From an uncultured Devosia sp. (GTDB lineage: Bacteria; Pseudomonadota; Alphaproteobacteria; Rhizobiales; Devosiaceae): DNA of 5,556 nucleotides. Location of the stretch: the NCBI GenBank assembly GCA_934553185.1, contig CAKTFF010000170.1, positions 1 through 5,556 on the forward strand, written 5' to 3'. This document shows, piece after piece, positions 1-5,023 of this stretch. A program made the translations under genes and the position numbers. The notes under the pieces were generated by a model. That model saw nothing but the letters and a program-made list of their open reading frames with translations. It did not search any database and was not told where the DNA came from. The number at the start of each line of letters is the position of its first letter. The stretch's first letter is position 1.

Positions 1-224
1 CATCATGGTCGAGCACAATGGAACTGCTGATCGAGCGCACGGGTCTTCAAACCGGTCCCTGGCCCGTGGGCACCTGGCCCTCCGAGCTTGGGGCACTGGG
101 TCTGCCCATCGATCATGTTCTGGCGCGGCATGGCGCCCACGTGGTGAGCAAGGATCCGCTCCCAAGCAGTTTTGGATCCAATCATCGCGGTCTCCTGAGC
201 ACCATTTCCTTGGCGCCGGGCTAA
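1..224 (+). CDS. Endonuclease/exonuclease/phosphatase (EEP) family protein, C-terminal fragment
   Basis: This is the 3' end of a gene that enters from the left edge; the reading frame has codons starting at base 3 and ends at TAA 222-224, so about 73 residues are visible. The fragment carries two marks of the EEP (DNase I/exonuclease III-like) fold. One is a PIDHVL segment (105-122), matching the late IDHV/IDYI strand. The other is a GSNHRGLL segment (174-197), matching the terminal GSDHRP motif, where the His is catalytic. The final strand then ends the protein, as usual for the family. The family includes nucleases and phosphodiesterases acting on nucleic acids, phosphoinositides or sphingolipids; the substrate cannot be told from this part. 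One oddity is Asn in place of the usual Asp before the catalytic His. An internal ATG at 18 is in frame but is not the true start, because the frame is open to the window edge. Confidence 0.75.
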   Translation, partial: SWSSTMELLIERTGLQTGPWPVGTWPSELGALGLPIDHVLARHGAHVVSKDPLPSSFGSNHRGLLSTISLAPG

Positions 225-375
225 GTCCGTGGCCCCGGCCAGAGTCTAAAGGAGTCTTGGAGTGTTGCTAAAGTGCAGTTGCTTTAGCTGCGGATAGGCC
301 GCATAACGCGCTCTATAAAGGTTTCCGCCACCATTTACATCGGGTTAACTCCCGCAGAGCAAAATGCGGTGAGGA
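225..375 (+). promoter_or_regulatory. Leader/promoter region upstream of the polysaccharide export gene
   Basis: No protein-coding gene is seen in this gap. It holds an inverted repeat (267-288), an AT-rich TATAAA element at 314-319, a weak possible sigma70-type pair (TTGCTT 279-284, 17-nt spacer, CATAAC 302-307), and a CGGG-TTAACT-CCCG mini-palindrome at 341-354 centred on GTTAAC. A three-codon open frame ATG-CGG-TGA lies at 364-372, with its stop overlapping the purine-rich GAGGA at 371-375. The region most likely carries the promoter of the export gene, but none of the hexamers is strong enough to fix a start site. Confidence 0.4.
267..288. repeat. Inverted repeat GCTAAAG / CTTTAGC
   Basis: Perfect 7-bp arms, 267-273 and 282-288, are separated by 8 nt. 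It lies 43 nt past the stop of the EEP gene and is not followed by a T-run, so it is a poor intrinsic terminator. An operator for a dimeric regulator is as likely as an RNA hairpin. Confidence 0.4.
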
Positions 376-1590
376 TTGGGGCTTGTTCAATTGATTAAGC
401 AAATTATTTTGGTAGGCGCAGCGCTGCTGCTTTCTGGCTGTGCGACGCTGCCGCGTTCCGGTCCGACCGATCAGCGCATCATGAGTTCCGCGGCTGCCAA
501 GCTGACCCGCGAGGACGTTTACTCGACGCTGCAATATGCACTGGTCGATATCGACCAGGTCGTTCTCGACCGCATTCCCGACTATTCGGTGGGTTCGCTC
601 AATGCCAGCTTCGGCATGGGGCAGACCTCGCCCGCCCTGATCAAGATCGGCGTCGGCGACGTTGTTCAGGTCACCGTGTTTGAATCCGAAGACGGCGGCC
701 TCTTCATTCCCGAAGGCGGCGGCGGCACTGCCGGTAACTACGTGACCTTCCCGGCTCAGGCCGTGGATGCGTCAGGCGTCGTCACCGTGCCGTTTGCCGG
801 TACCGTCAACGCTGTCGGCCTATCCGTGCCGCAGCTGCAGGACGCTATCAAGGCGCGGCTCGAAAACCGCGCGATCGATCCGCAGGTCGTGGTCTCTCTG
901 ACCAACCGCACCGCGACTGAAATCACCGTGCTTGGTGACGTCAACGCGCCTCAGAAGCTGGCCGTAAACGAAGCTGGCGATCGTATTCTTGACGTCCTGG
1001 CGCGTGCCGGCGGCATTAAGGCCGCTCCGTTCGAAACCTTTGTTTCGATCACCCGCGGTGGTCAGACCGGCGAGATCTACTTCAACGAGTTGATCGACCG
1101 CAGCCAGGAGAACATCTTCCTCCGTCCCGGCGACGTGGTCTTTGTCAGCTCCGAAAAGCGCGTCTTCACCGCCTTCGGTTCAACGGGCCTGACCGGCGAG
1201 TTCGACTTCGGTGCCGAAAGCATCCAGCTCGACCGCGCCGTTGCCAAGGCCGGTGGGCTGCTCGATGGCCGCGCCGATCCGCGCCAAGTGTTCCTGTATC
1301 GCATCGAAAGCCGCGCCACGCTGCAGTCGATCGGCGTTGACCTGAGCGCCTTCCCGGCCAACCAGCACTCGATCCCGACCGTGTTCCGCGCCAACTTTGC
1401 GGACCCGGCAAGCTTCTTCTATGCCAAGGAGTTCGAGATGCGTGACGGCGACGTCATCTATATCTCCAACGCGGACAGCGTAGAAGTGCTCAAGGTTCTG
1501 GACGTATTCAACTCGGTGGTGACCGTGGGCAACAATGCCGTGATCGCCGGCCGCAACGTGACCAATACGCCGGTCGCGTTGGTCGACTAA
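376..1590 (+). CDS. Polysaccharide export outer-membrane lipoprotein (Wza/OPX family)
   Basis: This protein probably forms the outer-membrane channel through which capsular or exopolysaccharide leaves the cell. From a TTG at 376 it has 404 residues. The N-terminus is a lipoprotein signal: Lys8, a hydrophobic stretch, then lipobox LLSGC with Cys22 as the lipidation site. The Poly_export domain begins near residue 88 with a typical IGVGDVVQVTVFE strand (91-103). A first SLBB domain spans about 183-258, starting ITVLGDVNAP and ending LRPGDVVFV. A second SLBB-like domain spans about 263-364, ending MRDGDVIYIS. The length matches family members such as Wza (about 380 aa) and rhizobial PssN-type proteins. 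Start choice: TGA at 370-372 closes the frame upstream. TTG 376 directly abuts GAGGA, which is too close for ribosome binding. TTG 391 would give a compact 17-residue signal (MIKQIILVGAALLLSGC) and may be the true start. No Wzc-type co-polymerase is visible here. Confidence 0.93.
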   Translation: MGLVQLIKQIILVGAALLLSGCATLPRSGPTDQRIMSSAAAKLTREDVYSTLQYALVDIDQVVLDRIPDYSVGSLNASFGMGQTSPALIKIGVGDVVQVTVFESEDGGLFIPEGGGGTAGNYVTFPAQAVDASGVVTVPFAGTVNAVGLSVPQLQDAIKARLENRAIDPQVVVSLTNRTATEITVLGDVNAPQKLAVNEAGDRILDVLARAGGIKAAPFETFVSITRGGQTGEIYFNELIDRSQENIFLRPGDVVFVSSEKRVFTAFGSTGLTGEFDFGAESIQLDRAVAKAGGLLDGRADPRQVFLYRIESRATLQSIGVDLSAFPANQHSIPTVFRANFADPASFFYAKEFEMRDGDVIYISNADSVEVLKVLDVFNSVVTVGNNAVIAGRNVTNTPVALVD

Positions 1591-1596
1591 GTTAAG

Positions 1597-1632
1597 TACC
1601 GGCCGTCCCTCGCCTTGGCGGGACTGCCGGTA
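1597..1632. repeat. Intergenic stem-loop after the export gene
   Basis: Left arm 1597-1609 and right arm 1620-1632 can pair over 13 positions with a single C/T mismatch (1604/1625) around a 10-nt loop. It begins 7 nt after the export gene stop. The following bases (AACCTTGTTCAG) are not a strong T-run, so it could be a partial terminator or attenuator, or an mRNA 3'-end stabiliser. The structure is visible in sequence; its role is inference. Confidence 0.5.
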
Positions 1633-1722
1633 ACCTTGTTCAGCAACAGCCGTGCAACTTGGTTGACCGGTAGGCGTTCAAATGTGACTGTGGTCAACAG
1701 ACCGTTAAACCGAGTATCTCCA

Positions 1723-2379
1723 ATGCGAAGCGCAATCCTGAACGCCAGTTTCAAGACCATGATGATCGGCAGTGTCGTTCTGGCCGGTCTTGCCACGCAG
1801 ATCGGCGTCGCATCGGCGCAGGACGCGGCTCCGGCAGAGACTGCCGCTGCGGCCGACACTGCTGCAACGCCGCTGATCGATCTCAGCCTTTACCCCGCTG
1901 GCGGGGCGACGCTGGAACAGGCTGCCTATGACCTTCTGATTGCCGACCCAGCGGCTGCAGGCAACATCGAAACGCTTCTGGCTTCGGCAACGCCCGAACA
2001 GAAGATGGCAATTGGCGCCGCGTTTGGCCGGGCTGTTGCTGACCTTTCGGCCGAAGATCCGGACGTCGCAGAACCCATCCTGCTGGTTGTCAGCGAAGTC
2101 ACCGATATCGACTTCCTCACCTCTTTTGCGGCAGGCTCGGGTGATGCAGCCACCGCAGCTCTCGGCGAAGGTGGCGCTGGTGGCTTCAGCTTCAACTCGG
2201 CCTCCGCAGGCGCGCCCTTCACCGTCAACGGCAGTTCGGGTGTTGGCAATGCCGGTGCCGGCGAGACGATCGGTGATCCAAGCGCCAATGGCGCCTACAG
2301 CTATTCATTCGGAACGATCGCTGAATCGAGCGTAGAGGATGAATTTGCCTCAGGCAGCATCAGCCCGACGACACCCTGA
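1723..2379 (+). CDS. Exported protein of unknown function, Ala/Gly-rich, next to polysaccharide export gene
   Basis: I do not recognise the family. From ATG 1723 it has 218 residues. Residues 1-32 look like a Sec signal peptide: Arg2 and Lys11, a hydrophobic core at 13-30, and an A-S-A site at 30-32 before Gln33. An Ala/Thr-rich linker (about 34-50) follows. A mostly helical-looking core comes next, about 60-140, with AAYDLLIADPAAAGNIETLL (68-87) and segments like PEQKMAIGAAFGRAVADL (91-108). The tail from about 145 is low-complexity Gly/Ser/Ala/Asn, ending with a short acidic patch and PTTP. It lacks Cys, transmembrane helices after the signal, and catalytic motifs. The frame is open back to 1615, but only the 1723 start places the signal peptide at the N-terminus; no clear Shine-Dalgarno precedes it. 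It lies 132 nt downstream of the OPX gene on the same strand and shares its terminator, so cotranscription and a periplasmic role in polysaccharide export are plausible but unproven. Confidence 0.75.
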   Translation: MRSAILNASFKTMMIGSVVLAGLATQIGVASAQDAAPAETAAAADTAATPLIDLSLYPAGGATLEQAAYDLLIADPAAAGNIETLLASATPEQKMAIGAAFGRAVADLSAEDPDVAEPILLVVSEVTDIDFLTSFAAGSGDAATAALGEGGAGGFSFNSASAGAPFTVNGSSGVGNAGAGETIGDPSANGAYSYSFGTIAESSVEDEFASGSISPTTP

Positions 2380-2394
2380 TCCATTGCATCATTC

Positions 2395-2429
2395 AACAAA
2401 AAGGCCCGCTTCGTGCGGGCCTTTTTGTT
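2395..2429. terminator. Bidirectional rho-independent terminator
   Basis: Perfect 15-bp arms, 2395-2409 (AACAAAAAGGCCCGC) and 2415-2429, enclose a TTCGT loop. The A5 on the left arm and T5 on the right arm provide a U-tract on either strand, with a G/C core of seven pairs. It sits 15 nt after the + strand stop at 2379 and 8 nt beyond the - strand stop at 2438, so it serves both convergent genes. Confidence 0.93.
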
Positions 2430-2437
2430 TTGGCGTC

Positions 2438-3487
2438 TCAATTGTAGTAGCTGCGATACCAATGAACGAACTTGGCAATGCCATCTTCGAGCTTGGTGGC
2501 AGGCGAAAAATCAACCTTGGCCATTAGCTTGTCCACATTGGCATAGGTCTTCTCGACGTCACCCATCGGCATCGGCTTTTCGATGCGGACCGCCTTGGCA
2601 TTGGTGGAGCGCTCGATGGCCCCGATCAGGGCGTTGACCGTCTCGCTCTGGTTGTTGCCGATATTGTAGACACGGTAGGGCGCGCTTGAGGTCGATGGCG
2701 TACCGTTTTCAGTGGCATCGAATTTGGCATCGGGCTCGGCGGGAACTTCGCCGATGCGCACCAGCGCCTCGACGATGTCGTCGACATAGGTGAAATCGCG
2801 CTCCAGCGTGCCGTCGCGATAAACGGTGATGGGGCTGCCTTCGAGGATATTCTTGGTGAACGAGAAATAAGCCATGTCAGGACGGCCGTATGGCCCATAG
2901 ACGGTAAAGAACCGCAGGCCCGTGACGGGGAACTTGAACTGGTGGGCATAATTGTGCGCCAGCAACTCATTGGTGCGCTTGGTTGCGGCATAAAGGCTGA
3001 CGGGATGATCGACGCCGTCTTCCTCCGAGAACGGCACCTTAGCATTCATGCCATAAACGGACGATGAGGACGCGTAGACCAGGTGCTTGACGCCAAAGTT
3101 GCGGCAGGCTTCGAGGATGTTGAGAAACCCGTCGATATTGGAGCTGATATAGGCGCGCGGGTTTTCCACCGAGTAGCGAACGCCGGCCTGTGCGGCCAGG
3201 TTGATCACCAGGTTGGGCTGATAGCGTTGGAACACGCCATCCACCGCCTCCTGATCGGCCAGGTCGCCCTTGACGAAGGTGAAGCCGGGATACTTGCCCA
3301 GAATGTCGAGTCTGTCATGCTTGAGCTGGGGATCGTAATAGTCATTGACGTTGTCGAACCCGACCACTTCGAGCCCGGCTTCCAGATAAGCCTTGGCCGT
3401 GTGGAAGCCGATAAAGCCCGCAGCCCCGGTCAGCAGGATTGGCTTGCCTTCCGCTACGGTGCCCAAGGTGATGTCGCGAGTGGTCAA
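2438..3487 (-). CDS. UDP-glucuronate 4-epimerase (SDR family, NAD-dependent)
   Basis: It interconverts UDP-glucuronate and UDP-galacturonate in the cytosol, supplying an acidic sugar for surface polysaccharide; this substrate call follows similarity to the LspL/CapI/GAE type. Numbering here uses the longest form from GTG 3511 (357 aa). The Rossmann NAD motif TGAAGFIG is at 28-35, followed by FDNVNDYYD (52-60), characteristic of this subgroup. The AAQAGVRYSVENP segment is at 106-118 and the catalytic SSSSVYG at 148-154. Tyr174 and Lys178 form the YxxxK pair, and TVYGPYGRPDMA is at 203-214. The C-terminal YRVYNIGN (279-286) and MPMGDVEKTYAN (314-325) are also typical. Start: TTG 3487 has GGGAGA (3498-3493) at a good distance. 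GTG 3511 lacks a ribosome site and may lie upstream of the transcript start, so 3487 is preferred, giving 349 aa. The gene converges on the export genes and diverges from the RTX gene. UDP-glucose 4-epimerase is the main alternative. Confidence 0.92.
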   Translation of the reverse strand: MTTRDITLGTVAEGKPILLTGAAGFIGFHTAKAYLEAGLEVVGFDNVNDYYDPQLKHDRLDILGKYPGFTFVKGDLADQEAVDGVFQRYQPNLVINLAAQAGVRYSVENPRAYISSNIDGFLNILEACRNFGVKHLVYASSSSVYGMNAKVPFSEEDGVDHPVSLYAATKRTNELLAHNYAHQFKFPVTGLRFFTVYGPYGRPDMAYFSFTKNILEGSPITVYRDGTLERDFTYVDDIVEALVRIGEVPAEPDAKFDATENGTPSTSSAPYRVYNIGNNQSETVNALIGAIERSTNAKAVRIEKPMPMGDVEKTYANVDKLMAKVDFSPATKLEDGIAKFVHWYRSYYN

Positions 3488-3492
3488 TGCTA

Positions 3493-3498
3493 TCTCCC
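3493..3498 (-). promoter_or_regulatory. Ribosome binding site deciding the epimerase start
   Basis: On the minus strand GGGAGA reads 3498 to 3493, 5 nt before the TTG at 3487-3485. It is the only good Shine-Dalgarno near the 5' end of this gene, and it lies inside the reading frame if the GTG at 3511 is used. Confidence 0.6.
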
Positions 3499-3514
3499 GT
3501 GCTGTTGCCACATC

Positions 3515-3544
3515 TTTATGGATCGCAGGTACCCGTGCTCACAA
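3515..3544 (-). promoter_or_regulatory. Candidate sigma70-type promoter for the epimerase
   Basis: On the minus strand TTGTGA (3544-3539), an 18-nt spacer and CATAAA (3520-3515) give 4/6 plus 4/6 matches to the consensus hexamers. A start of transcription about 7 nt further, near 3508, would exclude translation from GTG 3511 and agree with TTG 3487. The match is weak and should be read as a candidate only. Confidence 0.3.
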
Positions 3545-3637
3545 CGGTGATTTGTTCATGGCAGATGCGCTCGCGCCCGCTGTTCTCTTACGCGTAGGCT
3601 GGGGAAAGGGCAGCATTTACCGCATTAATGGTTAGCT

Positions 3638-3648
3638 TTAACAGTTAA
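3638..3648. repeat. Small palindrome TTAAC-A-GTTAA between divergent genes
   Basis: A perfect 5-bp inverted repeat with one central base lies in the middle of the intergenic region between the epimerase and the RTX gene, just upstream of a candidate RTX promoter. The position suits an operator. A short AT-rich palindrome can also occur by chance. Confidence 0.3.
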
Positions 3649-3660
3649 CGACCCAAGTCT

Positions 3661-3689
3661 TTGCCAAGGTCGAAAAGCCGCCCGATACA
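3661..3689 (+). promoter_or_regulatory. Candidate promoter for the RTX gene
   Basis: TTGCCA at 3661-3666 matches five of six positions of the -35 consensus and is followed, after 17 nt, by GATACA at 3684-3689, a weak -10. It lies about 33 nt upstream of the ATG at 3722, leaving a short leader. Candidate only. Confidence 0.3.
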
Positions 3690-3713
3690 GAGCAATGCAG
3701 TTAAAAATGTATT

Positions 3714-3718
3714 GAGGG
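3714..3718 (+). promoter_or_regulatory. Ribosome binding site of the RTX gene
   Basis: GAGGG ends 3 nt before the ATG at 3722. The spacing is shorter than usual, but no other in-frame start lies close by, so the ATG is retained. Confidence 0.45.
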
Positions 3719-3721
3719 CAC

Positions 3722-4888
3722 ATGTTTTTCATTCATCTCATCAAGCAACTGGTGACGTATTTCACGTCTCCGAAAGTGCAAACCGGCGACGACCAGGCCA
3801 ATACTCTGGTTGGCACCTACGGCAATGATCAGCTCGACGGCCTGGGCGCGGGCGACACCCTGATCGGCAAGAAGGGCAGGGACGTTCTCAACGGCGGCAC
3901 CGGCAACGACCTTCTTAATGGCGGTGCGGGCGCCGACAAGCTTAATGGCGGCGAAGGCACCGACACCATCACCTATGAAGATTCCTGCGCAGGTGTGACG
4001 GTTAACCTCGAGACCGGCCTTGCCCAGGGCGGGGATGCGCAGGGAGATGTTTTCACCTCCATCGAAAACGTGACCGGCTCGGCCTACAAGGACAAGCTCC
4101 TCGGCGACGCCGGCAACAACGTCCTCAACGGATTGGGCGGCAACGACGAATTGTCCGGTGGCATCGGCGATGATCGACTGATCGGCGGCACGGGCAAGGA
4201 CACCCTGTGGGGCGGTGAAGGCAACGATCATCTGATCGGCGATACCGGCACCGATGCCGACTACAAGAGCGGCGCAGCCGATACGCTGTATGGCGGCGAT
4301 GGCAACGACACCTACTCGGTTTACCAGACCGGCGACCAGGTCGTGGAAAACGCCAACGAGGGCAACGACATCGTGCTTGCTTCGGTGGATTACACGCTCT
4401 CGGCCAATGTGGAAAACCTCTCCATGTTCGGCTCCGCCGTTCGCGGCACGGGCAATGATCTCAACAACAAGATCACCGGCAGCGCCGGCGACAACATCAT
4501 CAATGGCAAGGCCGGTCATGACGACCTGGTGGGCAATGGTGGCTCGGACACGTTCGTGTTTGAAACCGCAGACGCCGCAAGCTCCGATGTGGTGCGTGAC
4601 TTCCGCTCTGGCGACGACAAGATTGCCATTTCGGTCAGCGGCTTTGGCCTCGATCTCCAAGCTGGCGCGGCGCTGCCGTCGGACTATCTGGTGTTCGACG
4701 CGTCCAAGCCCGCAAATGCCGACCCGCTTCAAACCGAGCATGGCCAGTTCATCCTGGTTCAGGATAACGCCACCACCACGAGCCTCCATTACGATGCCGA
4801 TGGTGGCCTGCCGGGCGGCAGCGTGCTGGTTGCGACCTTTATCGGCACGCCTTCAGTGAGCCTTGCTGATATCACCCTCGTGGCGTGA
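3722..4888 (+). CDS. RTX (hemolysin-type) calcium-binding repeat protein, probable type I secretion substrate
   Basis: The 388-residue protein is almost entirely RTX architecture. Fifteen GGxGxDxUx-type nonapeptides can be placed: six in tandem at 31-84, five at 128-172, one at 191-199 and three at 253-279. Such repeats fold into calcium-loaded parallel beta rolls outside the cell. Between them are the beta-strand linkers usual for the family: ITYEDSCAGVTVNLETG at 83-99, and a Tyr-Val/ENLSMFG region at about 198-237. From about 275 the sequence resembles the serralysin C-terminal region (GSDTFVFETADAASSDVVRDF, 274-294). It ends in a hydrophobic LADITLVA, as in type I secretion signals. There is no Sec signal and no recognisable enzymatic domain. 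The first 15 residues (MFFIHLIKQLVTYF...) are hydrophobic and short. Cys89 is unusual in a family that generally lacks cysteine. Its place in a polysaccharide locus suggests a matrix-binding or adhesion protein; that is inference. No ABC transporter partner is in view. Confidence 0.9.
   Translation: MFFIHLIKQLVTYFTSPKVQTGDDQANTLVGTYGNDQLDGLGAGDTLIGKKGRDVLNGGTGNDLLNGGAGADKLNGGEGTDTITYEDSCAGVTVNLETGLAQGGDAQGDVFTSIENVTGSAYKDKLLGDAGNNVLNGLGGNDELSGGIGDDRLIGGTGKDTLWGGEGNDHLIGDTGTDADYKSGAADTLYGGDGNDTYSVYQTGDQVVENANEGNDIVLASVDYTLSANVENLSMFGSAVRGTGNDLNNKITGSAGDNIINGKAGHDDLVGNGGSDTFVFETADAASSDVVRDFRSGDDKIAISVSGFGLDLQAGAALPSDYLVFDASKPANADPLQTEHGQFILVQDNATTTSLHYDADGGLPGGSVLVATFIGTPSVSLADITLVA
3812..4558 (+). 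repeat. RTX nonapeptide repeat region (coding)
   Basis: This encodes 15 degenerate 27-nt units in four blocks: 3812-3973 (6 units), 4103-4237 (5), 4292-4318 (1) and 4478-4558 (3). Conservation is strongest at the Gly-x-Gly and Asp positions that bind calcium in the beta roll. The second unit has Ala43 at the fourth position, and the DNA repeats are diverged, so recent unit duplication is not evident. Confidence 0.85.
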
Positions 4889-4898
4889 TCAACAAACA

Positions 4899-4928
4899 TT
4901 GGCGGGGCCGCTCAGGCCGTCCCGCCAA
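4899..4928. terminator. Possible weak terminator or hairpin after the RTX gene
   Basis: Perfect 8-bp arms TTGGCGGG (4899-4906) and CCCGCCAA (4921-4928) lie 10 nt beyond the RTX stop. An inner GCC/GGC pairing (4907-4909 with 4915-4917) may extend the stem, leaving CGT unpaired on the right side. No T-run follows, so termination would be inefficient or need Rho. The stem is clear; the role is inferred. Confidence 0.5.
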
Positions 4929-5007
4929 ACTATCGCAATTTGATTTAACCCGTCGGTCCCTGTAAGTCTGCAGCAACGGCGCGGCCATCCGGCGAAGATG
5001 CCGGCGT

Positions 5008-5013
5008 GGGAGG
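5008..5013 (+). promoter_or_regulatory. Ribosome binding site of the ligase-like gene
   Basis: GGGAGG lies 4 nt before an in-frame GTG (5018) and 10 nt before an ATG (5024). The two starts differ by two codons, and the spacing is short for one and long for the other, so the choice is open; ATG 5024 is used here. Confidence 0.55.
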
Positions 5014-5023
5014 TTGCGTGGAC

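Noticed and set aside
3..185. Minus-strand 60-codon frame at the left edge
   Set aside because: It lies opposite the recognisable EEP C-terminal motifs on the + strand.
1615..1722. Longer N-terminus for the 218-aa exported protein
   Set aside because: The extra 36 residues would bury the signal peptide, and they overlap the intergenic hairpin. The frame is merely open.
3083..3550. Plus-strand open frame (155 codons) opposite the epimerase
   Set aside because: It overlaps the conserved NAD-binding and catalytic part of the epimerase in antisense and shows no motif of its own.
3812..4558. CRISPR or tandem DNA repeat array
   Set aside because: The 27-nt periodicity reflects protein nonapeptides. 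The DNA units are degenerate, coding, and lack spacer/repeat organisation.
3701..4789. Long minus-strand open frame (362 codons) opposite the RTX gene
   Set aside because: It is antisense to the Gly/Asp-rich repeats, and its Val/Ala/Gly-rich translation is the usual shadow of RTX coding sequence. The + strand frame has clear domain motifs and a ribosome site.
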